A DNA stretch of 64,000 nucleotides from CAZEQK01 sp964514395 (GTDB lineage Bacteria; Bacillota; Bacilli; Tepidibacillales; Tepidibacillaceae). The notes below the pieces were generated by a model. It saw nothing but the letters and a program-made list of their open reading frames with translations, did no database searches and was not told the DNA's origin. The stretch covers positions 8,467 through 72,466 of the forward strand of contig CAZEQK010000014.1 in NCBI GenBank assembly GCA_964514395.1. The letters are read 5' to 3'. A program made the position numbers and the translations under genes. Shown piece after piece: positions 1 through 8,936 of this stretch; the first letter of the stretch is position 1; every line of letters starts with the position of its first letter.

Positions 1-168
1 TTGTTTCTTACTGGAGGATTTTTAGGAGCCTTTACTACCTTTTCTACTTTTACCTATGAATCTGTTTCCATGCTTCAGCAAAAAGAAAAACTAAAATCGT
101 TTCTATATATAGGTACACACCTGTTTATGGGTGTAGTAATGGCAGCGCTTGGTTTCTATTTAATATAA
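1..168 (+). CDS. crcB: CrcB/Fluc fluoride channel, C-terminal end (partial)
   Basis: The window opens inside this gene; 55 codons run in frame from base 1 to a TAA stop. The visible part starts LFLTGGFLGAFTTFSTFTYE, which carries the GxxGAFTTFSTF signature of CrcB/Fluc proteins, followed by a last hydrophobic segment. Fluc proteins are small dual-topology membrane channels that export fluoride as dimers. CrcB genes often come in adjacent pairs in Bacillales; whether a partner exists cannot be seen because the upstream sequence is missing. A strong hairpin follows the stop. The family assignment is secure; only the C-terminal half is present. Confidence 0.9.
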   Translation: MFLTGGFLGAFTTFSTFTYESVSMLQQKEKLKSFLYIGTHLFMGVVMAALGFYLI

Positions 169-200
169 AACCCCTAATAGCTCTCATTAGGGGTTTCATT
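168..200. terminator. bidirectional intrinsic terminator
   Basis: An 11-bp perfect stem (168-178 pairs with 186-196) with a 7-nt loop lies between the convergent crcB and lyase genes. A-rich and T-rich flanks suit both directions. Confidence 0.85.
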
Positions 201-213
201 CTTTTGACTTCTA

Positions 214-1599
214 TTAAACCATTTTACTAGTATCTAAATATTTATTTAATTCTTCATCTGACAATATTCCCTCTTCCTTCACAACCTCACGAATTGTCTT
301 ACCAGAAGAGTAAGCTTTTTTAGCAATTTTTGCAGCACGGTCATAACCAATCACTGGGTTTAATGCCGTTCCTAAAGCAAGACTTTGCTCCATTAATTCA
401 TGACATCTTTCTTCATTTGCTTCGATTCCCTTTATTGCTCGATCATTAAATGCTTTCATTCCATTTGCTAATATTTGAATAGCATGTAATAGGTTATAGC
501 CAATGACTGGCATCATCACATTTAATTCAAGCTGAGAAGCTTGTCCAGCTGATGCGATTGTCGCATCATTACCAATCACTTGACTGCCAATCATATTCAT
601 CATTTCAGCCATGACAGGATTTACTTTACCCGGCATAATAGAGGAACCTGGTTGAACAGCGGGTAAAATAATCTCTGCCATCCCTGTTCTAGGTCCTGAA
701 CTTAGGAGTCGTAAATCACTTGCTATTTTTATAAGATGAATAGCTAAATTTTTTAAAGCTCCACTTAACTTAATTGCACCTTGCGTATTTTGCATAAACA
801 TAAAGCGAACCTCAGGTGTCCTAAACGGGAAACCTGTTAAATCACTTACCTTTGCTATAGCAGAGGTGGCGTAGTCTGGATGCGCATTAATTCCAGTTCC
901 AACTGCATTTCCACCTAACCCAATTTGGTAAAGTAAATCTAGGCTTTCTTCAATTGTTTTCTTAGCCTCTTCCAATGTTGCCCTATATCCATAAAACTCT
1001 TGCCCTAATCGAATCGGTACAGCATCTTGCAAATGTGTTCTTCCCGATTTTATGATGTGGTAAAAGTCTTTTCCTTTCTCATCAAGTGTAGCTATGATGT
1101 CATCTAAAACAGGAAACAGATCATGGTGTACTGCTTCTACAGCAGATATATTAATAGCTACGTGAATGGTATCATTTGTTGATTGTGCCATATTCACATG
1201 ATCATTTGGATGGATTATCGATGTGTCTCCTATTTCCCCACCTAAAATCTCAATGGCACGGTTTGCAATAACCTCATTAGCATTCATATTTTGGGATGTT
1301 CCCGCACCTGCTTGATAAACGTCTACTACAAACTGATCATCCCATTTCCCTTCCATCACTTCCTTCGCTGCTTCCATAATGGCATCTGCTTTTTTCTGTT
1401 CTAATACTCCAGCTTTACTATTAGCAAAGGCAGCGGAGAATTTAATAACGCCTTGTGCACGGATAAATCTCCTTGGTAGTCTTAACCCACTTATCGGGAA
1501 ATTTTCTACGGCCCTTTGTGTTTGGGCTCCATAATATGCTTCCTTTGGTACTTTTACTTCCCCTAGTGAGTCCTGTTGAATACGGTACTTTTCATCCAT
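214..1599 (-). CDS. class II fumarase/aspartase family lyase
   Basis: A 461-residue cytosolic lyase that adds or removes water (fumarate/malate) or ammonia (aspartate/fumarate); the active enzyme would be a tetramer. Family motifs are intact: HPND at 130-133, STND at 140-143, GRTHLQ at 186-191 with the general acid/base His189, and the GSSIMPGKVNP loop at 318-328 with the catalytic serine. The N-terminus (LGEVKVP, YYGAQTQRA) and HPNDHVN look fumarase-like. In contrast GAGTSxNMNANEV, LRLLSSGPR and QLELNVMMPV resemble aspartases. The sequence does not settle the substrate; annotation pipelines could name it fumarate hydratase or aspartate ammonia-lyase. The ATG is preceded by an AGGAGG-type site. 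It is monocistronic and convergent with crcB. Confidence 0.88.
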   Translation of the reverse strand: MDEKYRIQQDSLGEVKVPKEAYYGAQTQRAVENFPISGLRLPRRFIRAQGVIKFSAAFANSKAGVLEQKKADAIMEAAKEVMEGKWDDQFVVDVYQAGAGTSQNMNANEVIANRAIEILGGEIGDTSIIHPNDHVNMAQSTNDTIHVAINISAVEAVHHDLFPVLDDIIATLDEKGKDFYHIIKSGRTHLQDAVPIRLGQEFYGYRATLEEAKKTIEESLDLLYQIGLGGNAVGTGINAHPDYATSAIAKVSDLTGFPFRTPEVRFMFMQNTQGAIKLSGALKNLAIHLIKIASDLRLLSSGPRTGMAEIILPAVQPGSSIMPGKVNPVMAEMMNMIGSQVIGNDATIASAGQASQLELNVMMPVIGYNLLHAIQILANGMKAFNDRAIKGIEANEERCHELMEQSLALGTALNPVIGYDRAAKIAKKAYSSGKTIREVVKEEGILSDEELNKYLDTSKMV

Positions 1600-1816
1600 T
1601 ACATTTTCCTCCTAATAAAACCTACTATATTTTTACTATGTTTTAGTATTCACAGTATATAAAAATAGTATTTATGGTATTTTATACACTTGTATTTCTA
1701 TCATATCAACAAAAACCTTGATATTTAATATAAAAAGTTTTTTTTCATACACTTTCTATTTTTTTCTGTTTCTCTGTTAAAATAGTTGTATAAAAGATTT
1801 GGGAGGTTTATATATA

Positions 1817-3100
1817 ATGAAAGATCATTCAGAAAGTATGTATCATGAAGCTTTAGATGTAATCGTCGGTGGTGTAAACAGTCCATCCCGTTCATATAAA
1901 GCAGTTGGAGGAGGAGCACCTCGTTTTTTTGAAAAAGCCAAAGGCCCTTATATGTGGGATGTAGATGGAAAACAGTATATTGATTATTTAGCAGCATATG
2001 GACCCCTTATTTTAGGACATGCTCATCCAAAGCTTGTGGAAGCAATCTCCCGAGCTGCACAAACAGGAACTTTGTATGGAGCTTCAACCCCTTGGGAGAT
2101 AAAATTTGCAAAAATGATTCGTGCTGCAATACCATCGATGGAAAAGATACGATTTGTTAATTCTGGTACAGAAGCAGTAATGACAACAATAAGAGTAGCA
2201 CGGGCATATACTGGCAGAACAAAAATAATTAAATTTGAGGGCTGTTATCATGGTCATTCGGATTTGGTGTTAGTTGCTGCTGGCTCTGGACCTGCAACGT
2301 TAGGTATTCCAGATAGTGCAGGGATACCTAAAAGTATAGCTCAAGACGTTATTACAGTTCCTTTCAATGATATTGGCGCCTATGAAGCATCATTGAAAAA
2401 ATGGGGAAAAGAGATTGCTGCTGTATTAGTAGAACCGATTGTTGGGAATTTTGGTATTGTTATGCCCCAACCTAACTTTCTACATCATGTAAATGAGCTT
2501 ACCCATCAATATGGCGCCTTGGTTATTTATGATGAAGTAATCACTGCCTTTCGTTTTACCTATGGTGGGGCACAGAATATTTTTAATATTGTACCTGACA
2601 TGACTGCTTTAGGAAAAATAATAGGTGGTGGTCTGCCCATTGGAGCTTATGGTGGTAAAAAGGAAATCATGGAACAAGTGTCGCCACTAGGACCCGCCTA
2701 TCAAGCTGGAACAATGGCAGGAAATCCAGCATCCATCAGTGCTGGTATCGCCACATTAGAGGTTCTCTCTAACAAACAATACTATCTGCAGTTAGATACA
2801 TTTGGGAAACAACTTGAAGAGGGTATTTTGAATTTGGCTCATAAATACGGTCACAAAATCACTATTAATCGATATATTGGTGCTTTTACCATCTTTTTTG
2901 GCACTCAAGAAGTAAAGAATTATAGTGACGCAAAAAAAACTGATAGCGATAAATTCGCTAGATTTTTCAAATTATTATTAGAGGAAGGCATTCTAATTGC
3001 ACCATCGAAATATGAAGCGTGGTTTTTAACCATCTCTCATTCACAAGAGGACATTGACCAGACAATTCAAGCTATCAATAACGTCTTTGCGAAATTATAG
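1817..3100 (+). CDS. gsaB: glutamate-1-semialdehyde 2,1-aminomutase (GsaB type)
   Basis: A PLP enzyme that converts glutamate-1-semialdehyde to 5-aminolevulinate for tetrapyrrole synthesis. The 427-residue protein shows the class III aminotransferase fold with the PLP lysine in TALGKIIGGG (Lys267), the cofactor aspartate in YDEV (Asp239) and the GVNSPSRSYKAVGGGAP entry motif. It matches the Bacillus GsaB paralogue more closely than HemL, and it lies alone rather than in a hem operon, so it is probably the second copy in the genome. An in-frame ATG at 1799 overlaps the GGGAGG ribosome site (1801-1806); the ATG at 1817, ten bases downstream of that site, is the better start. A terminator follows at 3151. 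Confidence 0.93.
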   Translation: MKDHSESMYHEALDVIVGGVNSPSRSYKAVGGGAPRFFEKAKGPYMWDVDGKQYIDYLAAYGPLILGHAHPKLVEAISRAAQTGTLYGASTPWEIKFAKMIRAAIPSMEKIRFVNSGTEAVMTTIRVARAYTGRTKIIKFEGCYHGHSDLVLVAAGSGPATLGIPDSAGIPKSIAQDVITVPFNDIGAYEASLKKWGKEIAAVLVEPIVGNFGIVMPQPNFLHHVNELTHQYGALVIYDEVITAFRFTYGGAQNIFNIVPDMTALGKIIGGGLPIGAYGGKKEIMEQVSPLGPAYQAGTMAGNPASISAGIATLEVLSNKQYYLQLDTFGKQLEEGILNLAHKYGHKITINRYIGAFTIFFGTQEVKNYSDAKKTDSDKFARFFKLLLEEGILIAPSKYEAWFLTISHSQEDIDQTIQAINNVFAKL

Positions 3101-3150
3101 ATTTGGACAATGAAAGATATCAGCGATATAGATAATGTATATTTTTTGTA

Positions 3151-3193
3151 TAAATGAGACTATTTTTCACTAAACACGTCTCATTTATTTTAT
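3151..3193 (+). terminator. intrinsic terminator after gsaB
   Basis: A perfect 10-bp stem (3151-3160 with 3178-3187) and a 17-nt loop are followed by a T-rich tract. The rest of the 272-bp gap before the glutamate synthase gene shows no other gene. Confidence 0.75.
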
Positions 3194-3372
3194 TAAATCC
3201 TACTAATAGGTGATTGTTAAGCGTTTACATTTGTATAAATACCCTTATTTATTTATAATAATACAATTTCATTATTGTATGCCATTAAAAAAAATGATAT
3301 GATTTAGTTATTCGCTTTAATGTATTAATATAGAAAATTAATAGGAGGTGAGTGGTCTATTAGGCCAAAGAT

Positions 3373-6300
3373 ATGGAATTAATCAAAAAAAATCAAATAT
3401 TATCTAAACTCCTTTCTGATGAGCATGATAGCTGTGGTATTGTCGCAGTTATTGAAAAAAGCGGGAAGCAAACTCATGAGAATGTGATGAAAAATATCGA
3501 TGCACTAATAAAGATGAATCATCGTTCGGGTTTTATTAATGGTGAGGGAGATGGATCAGGCATCTTAACCGATATACCTAGAAAACTTTGGACAAAAAAG
3601 TTAGAGCATCAGAACCTGACACCAAATATTGTACAATCACCTTTTTTTGTCATTGGACACATTTTAATAAATAAAAGCAGTGACTCCTCTCAAGTAAAAG
3701 CTAAAATCCGTAGGAAGTTCCTACAGTATAATTTTACCATCTTATACGAGGAAGAAAATCAAGTCGATTCTAACAAACTCGGCCCAAATGGTACCAAACA
3801 AGAACCTCTCTTTTGGCAAATCGCAGCAAAATTCAATTCATCTTATGATTCCATCAAACAGCAACTATTCTCTCTCACGATCGATATAGAAAAAAATTTA
3901 GATGTTCATGTTGCTTCATTAAGTAACCATTCCGTTGTTTATAAAGTAATGGGTGGCGCTGATATATTACCACAATACTTTTTAGATTTAAGAAACCCTC
4001 TTTTCGAATCAAGTAATACGATAGGTCATAATAGGTATTCAACAAATACATTGTCACATTTCTTTCGCGTACAACCATTTTCCCTTCTTGGCCATAATGG
4101 AGAAATAAATACCATTCAGAGGCTGAGGGATGAAGCTGGGATGTTAGGTATCTCTTTAGTTCAAGATGGCAGCGATTCTCAAGACCTAAACAGAACCATT
4201 GAGGGGCTTATCACAACATATGATTTTTCTTTATTTACTACGATGGAGTTGATTTTTCCACCTATCTATAATGAAATATGGAAAATAAATCCAAAGCTTC
4301 AGGATCTTTATACTTTTTTGAGACATTTATGGGGACCATTCTCCCAAGGACCAGCAGGGATTGTTTCTCGTTATGAAAACCAATCTGTATTTAGCGTTGA
4401 TGCACTTGGCTTAAGACCTTTATGGATGGTAGAAACAGATCATTCAATATCTTTCTCTTCAGAGCAAGGAATCATCAATTCCACACAGATGATTAGTGAA
4501 CCAAAACCATTAGCTCCTGGAGAAAAAATAGGCATTTTATCACTACCAAACGAGCCAATAGAAGTGATAAATTATCATGAATTACAACAAAAGGTTTATC
4601 AAGAGGTATCTAGGTGCTTTCCACTAAATAACTATAATAAAAAACTAGAACCACCCCATTTTCGAAAAACTGATTCCTTTTACCCAGAGTTTGAGGAAAT
4701 TTCCAATGAAATTTATGCTTGCTTTGGCTGGGAAAAGGAAAATATTGATTTTGTTGAACAAATAGCTTCTACAGGGAAGGAACCAATACGCTCTCTTGGT
4801 TATGATGGACCATTAGCTGTCCTCTCTAAAGAGGGAATGAATCTAGCTGATTTTTTCAAGGAGACTGTTGCTGTAGTCACAAATCCAGCTATTGATCGCG
4901 AAAGGGAGATGGAGCATTTTTCAACAAGGATGATTCTTGGTGGTAGGGAAGATTTTTCACCCCATCAAGTAGGTGATGTCTCCTTTGAAATTAGATCACC
5001 TATCCTGCTAGAAGGAAATATTTCGCAAAATATTGTAGAAGAGCTTGGTACAACTTCATTAGAGCAAACTATCGCATATTTTTCATCCCTGTCAGATCAA
5101 TATATTGTTACATTACAATTATCCTTTGATTCAAATCAAACAATAAGTGAACGATTAAAAGTCTTAAATGATGAAGCGATAAAAGCAGTTAAAAATGGGG
5201 CTAAAATAATCATTCTAGATGACCATGAAGTATTAAATCAACCAAATAGCCTTTGGCTTGATCCTCATATCGCTGTCTCATCTATCGATCTAACATTAAA
5301 AAAATATATCATTAATAATGAAAACATGAGAAGAAAGGTAAGTATTATCGTTCGTTCTGCGTCGATTCGTCATTTACACGATTTAGTTACCATTATTGGT
5401 CTTGGTGCTGACGCTGTTTCTCCCTACTTGCTTTTTGAAACTGTATCACAAAAGAGAGAAGAAAAGGATATTAGGAACCTCTATATTGGTTTGAATAAAG
5501 GGTTAGAAAAAGTAATTTCAACGATTGGCATACATGAGCTAAGAGGTTACGATCGACTGTTCTCAGCGATAGGTCTTCACCAAGAAATCGTGGATATTTT
5601 AAATATCACTAATTTCTATGGAAATGATAAAGCTGGCTATTCTTTTAGCCATTTTGAAAAGGAAGCAAAGAGAAGAAAACAAATCTTAGCCTCAACCAAT
5701 ACGAAATTCATTAGAAATTTTCGTTTGCTCCCAAGGATTTGGAAGGCAATAGGTGAAATAGCTAGTGGTAAAAGTACTTATCAGAAATATAAAGAGAAGC
5801 TCGAGGAAATAGAAAATAGTACTCCTGTTGCTATTAGGCATATTTTAGATTTTCAATATTCAAAGCATAGTGTTGATAAAAGTAAAGTAAATATAGGTAT
5901 TGATGAGCATGATCTACCATTTATTATTAGCTCGATGTCATTTGGCTCACAAAATGAAACCTCGTTCAGGGCATATGCTGAAGCTGCATATCAATTAAAT
6001 ATGCTGAGCATGAATGGCGAAGGTGGAGAAATAAAGGATATGCTAGGCAAATATCCAAAAAATCGTGGCATGCAAATCGCATCAGGACGCTTTGGTGTGA
6101 ATATTGAGTTGATCAATTCATCGAATTGGATTGAAATTAAAGTAGGGCAGGGGGCAAAGCCTGGTGAAGGTGGTCATCTACCTGGATCAAAGGTTTCAGA
6201 AAAGGTGGCTGCTGCAAGAAATGCAACACCAGGAGTAGATCTGATTTCTCCTTCAAACAATCATGATGTATACTCCATTGAAGATTTGGCACAGGTCATT

Positions 6301-7863
6301 ACTGAGTTAAAGACCGCTAATAATAAAGCAAAGATTATTGTTAAGGTTCCCATTGTCCCAAATATAGGAACCATTGCTGTTGGTATTGCAAAGGCTGGAG
6401 CTGACGTCATTTCTTTAAGTGGTTATGACGGAGGCACTGGAGCAGCCAGAGTACATGCGATTCAGCATGTTGGTCTCCCAATTGAAATTGGAGTGAAATT
6501 AACTCATCTTTCCTTAATAGAATCAGGACTAAGATCAACTGTGGAAATATGGGCTGATGGAGGAATCCGTAGTGGGAAAGATGCTGTAAAAATGATCTTA
6601 TTAGGTGCTAATCGAATTGGTTTTGGTACGTTAGCAATGATTTCTATAGGCTGTACTTCCTGTCGAGGGTGTCACCTTGATACCTGTCATGTCGGTATTT
6701 CTACCCAAATTAATACCATAGAGCAGGCAAATGAGAGAGGGCTGAAGCGTTTCGTACCGAGGGAATTAACTAATTCTATTGAAAATCTAAAAAGACTTTT
6801 TACAGCGATTGGTGAAGAAGTAAAGGAACTTGTTGGTAATTTAGGGGCAGAATCCTTACAGGATTTAGTTGGCCGATCAGATCTATTAGTACAAACACAA
6901 TTAAATGATTTGATTGATTTATCCCCCTTGTTACTATGTATTCACGATAAAAAACAGAAACTCATAAAGAAAACTGAAAAAAAAGAGCAGGTAGCAGTAG
7001 CTATTGGTGCTGAAGAAATATCTATCAATAATAGCGATAGTACATTCCATTATGAACTAGTGGATAGTACAAACAGAATGATTGGAAGCTTTGTTTCCGG
7101 TGAAAGGGTACGTGATTATTTAGATGGAAGTTATAAAAATCACCCAAATATAAACTATCATCTAATCAAAGGATCAATACCAGGTAATGGATTAGCTGCC
7201 TACTTAGCCGATGGAGTAACCATTGATGTACAAGGTGGAGGCCAAGATGGTGTAGGGAAAACTGCTTATGGGGGAAAAGTAAGCTTAATCAAAACAGCGA
7301 ATATAAATGGTTTGTTTGTAAATGGATCTGTGGGGAAAAGCTGCTGTTATGGTGCACAAAGTGGATTATTTATTATTCAAGGTAATGCTGATTCAAGGGC
7401 CGGTATAAGGTTATCTGGAGCAGATATTATTATTGGCGGGGAAATATCTGTACCAATTCAGGATCAATTGGGTAACATCGGATCAAGGGCAAATATTAAA
7501 GGATTTGCTTTTGAATATATGACAAATGGAAGGTCTGTCGTTTTAGGAGATCCAGGACCATGGATCTGCTCGGGTATGACTGGTGGTGTCATTTATCAAC
7601 GTCTAGTTCCTGAATTCGGCTTAGATATCTCGGCTATTAAAAGAAGGATTGCAAAAGGTGCGAAAGTGAAAGTTGTATCCTTAGACAGCAAAGGTAAATC
7701 TGATCTAACAGAACTACTTCACATTTATATTCAAGAGCTTCATAAAAGTGAGCAAACGGATCGTGCACAAGCTATAAATAAATTAATACTAAACTTAGAT
7801 CGACATTTTGTAAGAATCGTTCCTGAAAGTGCTGTAATCGACCCTTCTTTGTTAACTGAATAA
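3373..7863 (+). CDS. glutamate synthase large subunit-like protein
   Basis: A 1496-residue protein with the full glutamate synthase layout. A class II glutaminase domain begins at Cys21 (DSCGIV), so a 20-residue propeptide would be removed. A central domain follows, then an FMN-binding synthase domain (about 780-1150) with the iron-sulfur loop, and the C-terminal GXGXG beta-helix domain. It would transfer glutamine amide nitrogen to 2-oxoglutarate. The three canonical cluster cysteines are present in GCTSCRGCHLDTC, with one extra cysteine. No NADPH-binding small subunit (GltD) is adjacent, so the electron donor could be ferredoxin or a distant subunit. The glutaminase domain is divergent from B. 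subtilis GltA. AGGAGGTG at 3343 lies unusually far (22 nt) from the ATG. Confidence 0.88.
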   Translation: MELIKKNQILSKLLSDEHDSCGIVAVIEKSGKQTHENVMKNIDALIKMNHRSGFINGEGDGSGILTDIPRKLWTKKLEHQNLTPNIVQSPFFVIGHILINKSSDSSQVKAKIRRKFLQYNFTILYEEENQVDSNKLGPNGTKQEPLFWQIAAKFNSSYDSIKQQLFSLTIDIEKNLDVHVASLSNHSVVYKVMGGADILPQYFLDLRNPLFESSNTIGHNRYSTNTLSHFFRVQPFSLLGHNGEINTIQRLRDEAGMLGISLVQDGSDSQDLNRTIEGLITTYDFSLFTTMELIFPPIYNEIWKINPKLQDLYTFLRHLWGPFSQGPAGIVSRYENQSVFSVDALGLRPLWMVETDHSISFSSEQGIINSTQMISEPKPLAPGEKIGILSLPNEPIEVINYHELQQKVYQEVSRCFPLNNYNKKLEPPHFRKTDSFYPEFEEISNEIYACFGWEKENIDFVEQIASTGKEPIRSLGYDGPLAVLSKEGMNLADFFKETVAVVTNPAIDREREMEHFSTRMILGGREDFSPHQVGDVSFEIRSPILLEGNISQNIVEELGTTSLEQTIAYFSSLSDQYIVTLQLSFDSNQTISERLKVLNDEAIKAVKNGAKIIILDDHEVLNQPNSLWLDPHIAVSSIDLTLKKYIINNENMRRKVSIIVRSASIRHLHDLVTIIGLGADAVSPYLLFETVSQKREEKDIRNLYIGLNKGLEKVISTIGIHELRGYDRLFSAIGLHQEIVDILNITNFYGNDKAGYSFSHFEKEAKRRKQILASTNTKFIRNFRLLPRIWKAIGEIASGKSTYQKYKEKLEEIENSTPVAIRHILDFQYSKHSVDKSKVNIGIDEHDLPFIISSMSFGSQNETSFRAYAEAAYQLNMLSMNGEGGEIKDMLGKYPKNRGMQIASGRFGVNIELINSSNWIEIKVGQGAKPGEGGHLPGSKVSEKVAAARNATPGVDLISPSNNHDVYSIEDLAQVITELKTANNKAKIIVKVPIVPNIGTIAVGIAKAGADVISLSGYDGGTGAARVHAIQHVGLPIEIGVKLTHLSLIESGLRSTVEIWADGGIRSGKDAVKMILLGANRIGFGTLAMISIGCTSCRGCHLDTCHVGISTQINTIEQANERGLKRFVPRELTNSIENLKRLFTAIGEEVKELVGNLGAESLQDLVGRSDLLVQTQLNDLIDLSPLLLCIHDKKQKLIKKTEKKEQVAVAIGAEEISINNSDSTFHYELVDSTNRMIGSFVSGERVRDYLDGSYKNHPNINYHLIKGSIPGNGLAAYLADGVTIDVQGGGQDGVGKTAYGGKVSLIKTANINGLFVNGSVGKSCCYGAQSGLFIIQGNADSRAGIRLSGADIIIGGEISVPIQDQLGNIGSRANIKGFAFEYMTNGRSVVLGDPGPWICSGMTGGVIYQRLVPEFGLDISAIKRRIAKGAKVKVVSLDSKGKSDLTELLHIYIQELHKSEQTDRAQAINKLILNLDRHFVRIVPESAVIDPSLLTE

Positions 7864-7872
7864 TAATGGATT

Positions 7873-7927
7873 CCCCCTTTAAATAAGTGAAGGTACAAAT
7901 ATTCTTCCTTATTTAAAGGGGGTTTTT
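7873..7927 (+). terminator. intrinsic terminator after glutamate synthase
   Basis: A perfect 15-bp stem (7873-7887 with 7908-7922) is followed by five Ts. Confidence 0.9.
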
Positions 7928-8008
7928 AAAAAAAATAGCATGAAACTGCTATATATTTGTCATATTAAGGATAGAAAAAACTATTCATTAAAGGGGGTCC
8001 ATTATTTT

Positions 8009-8233
8009 ATGTATGTTGGAAGGAATCTATCAGAATTAAACGATATTTTACTTCGTGATTGGGACATAAAAGAATTAGCATACTACCATCATACAATGAG
8101 TGATTTAGCTGATTTGTTAAATGCTCAAGGGGTAAGCTTACACCAAAAAATAATAACAGAAGTGAATGGCAGGGGTGGTCTTTCACATCATAATGCTGCA
8201 TGGGATCATGCTTCAGAAATAATCTATGATTAG
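8009..8233 (+). CDS. small conserved cytosolic protein
   Basis: A 74-residue soluble protein beginning MYVGRNLSELN and ending in a Gly-His-Asp-rich segment (NGRGGLSHHNAAWDH). It has no signal peptide or membrane segment. Small proteins of this style (MYVGR start, RGG...H motif) occur in Bacillus genomes as uncharacterised cytosolic proteins; the function is unknown to me. The start was placed at 8009 because AAGGGGGT (7991-7998) sits about ten bases upstream. The frame extends upstream to an ATG at 7940 that has no good ribosome site and lies just past the preceding terminator. Confidence 0.75.
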   Translation: MYVGRNLSELNDILLRDWDIKELAYYHHTMSDLADLLNAQGVSLHQKIITEVNGRGGLSHHNAAWDHASEIIYD

Positions 8234-8269
8234 ATTTAAATGATGCCTTTATATATTTTTTAAAAAAGC

Positions 8270-8298
8270 TTTACACAGGAAGTCATTTCCATTATAAT
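8270..8298 (+). promoter_or_regulatory. consensus sigma-A promoter
   Basis: TTTACA (8270-8275), a 17-bp spacer and a perfect TATAAT (8293-8298). It lies directly upstream of a 24-codon ORF with a strong ribosome site. Confidence 0.8.
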
Positions 8299-8340
8299 CA
8301 TAGTTGTTACGTATTCATCATTAAAGGAGGTCGTGCAAAA

Positions 8341-8415
8341 ATGAAGACTTTAATTACACTTAGAGCGATGAACACTATAAATCAATTATGTTTTGTACGA
8401 TGCGAACGAAACTAA
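8341..8415 (+). CDS. 24-residue peptide ORF in its own transcription unit
   Basis: Not recognised. AAAGGAGGT lies about eight bases before an ATG and a 24-codon frame (MKTLITLRAMNTINQ..., C-terminus FVRCERN) ends at TAA 8415. The ORF sits between a consensus promoter (8270-8298) and a perfect 11-bp-stem terminator (8454-8486), so a transcript of roughly 180 nt is predicted. The peptide is basic and has two cysteines but no clear membrane segment. It could be a leader peptide, a regulatory RNA with an incidental ORF, or one of the short peptides that accompany YrzI-like genes, which occur further right beyond the inserted element. Confidence 0.5.
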   Translation: MKTLITLRAMNTINQLCFVRCERN

Positions 8416-8453
8416 ATTAGAAATTCTAACTTTGTTTTTCCTTTATTATATCG

Positions 8454-8486
8454 CCCATAGTCGTGCAAACGACTATGGGTTTTTTT
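8454..8486 (+). terminator. strong intrinsic terminator
   Basis: A perfect 11-bp stem (8454-8464 with 8469-8479) has a GCAA tetraloop and is followed by seven Ts. It ends the 24-codon transcription unit. Confidence 0.92.
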
Positions 8487-8502
8487 ATGTCCATTTACGA
8501 TA

Positions 8503-8548
8503 AAAAGACCATAGTTAAACTTAACGGGTTCCATTTTGGAGTACAAAA
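8503..8548 (+). repeat. left terminal inverted repeat
   Basis: A 46-bp repeat starting AAAAGACCATAG and containing GGGTTCCATTTTGG. Its reverse complement is at 10976-11021 with a single mismatch (GTTAAAC here against GTTTAAC there). Confidence 0.9.
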
Positions 8549-8569
8549 ACTGAATTAACAACGTAAATA

Positions 8570-8610
8570 ACACGCTAATTCACACAGAAATTAGCGTGTT
8601 TGTTTTTTTT
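8570..8610 (+). terminator. intrinsic terminator just inside the left repeat
   Basis: A perfect 11-bp stem (8570-8580 with 8589-8599) is followed by a T tract. No gene lies between it and the left inverted repeat, so it may shield the element or be left over from a lost gene. Between 8611 and 8866 I see no gene. Confidence 0.75.
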
Positions 8611-8866
8611 GATATACCAACATTTTTCGGAATTAGCACCGCTTTCAAACCATAATTGGCACCTATTTAAACACTGGAAATAATTTATGAATAGATGCTA
8701 ATTAATTTGCGAATTGGTTGCTAAAACATATGTTAATTTCAAATAAAACTTTAAAAGAGAAATCTTTGATTAATACTTACTCTTATTAAAATGTCGGTTA
8801 GTATTAATTGAATAAAATAATAGCCCTTAAATCTTTTTTGCTAAATATAAAAAATCCAAATATAGG

Positions 8867-8918
8867 TTGACAAAACGATATTTACAGTGTAATTTTACAC
8901 TATAAATGTAAATTTACA
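8867..8918 (+). promoter_or_regulatory. promoter with overlapping palindromic operators
   Basis: TTGACA (8867-8872), a 17-bp spacer and TAATTT (8890-8895). Palindromes of the TGTAA/TTACA type overlap or follow the -10: a near-palindrome GTGTAATTTTACAC (8887-8900) and a perfect TGTAAATTTACA (8907-8918). This layout fits autorepression by the Xre-type protein that starts at 8937. Confidence 0.65.
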
Positions 8919-8936
8919 ATTAAAAAGGCGGTTATT

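Noticed and set aside
1725..1997. 90-codon minus-strand ORF overlapping the start of gsaB
   Set aside because: Antisense to the conserved N-terminus of gsaB and rich in chance Leu/Tyr/His codons.
8487..8502. Longer target-site duplication at the inverted-repeat element
   Set aside because: Beyond the TA dinucleotide the flanks (TTACGA and TATAAC sides) do not match, so only a TA duplication can be argued.
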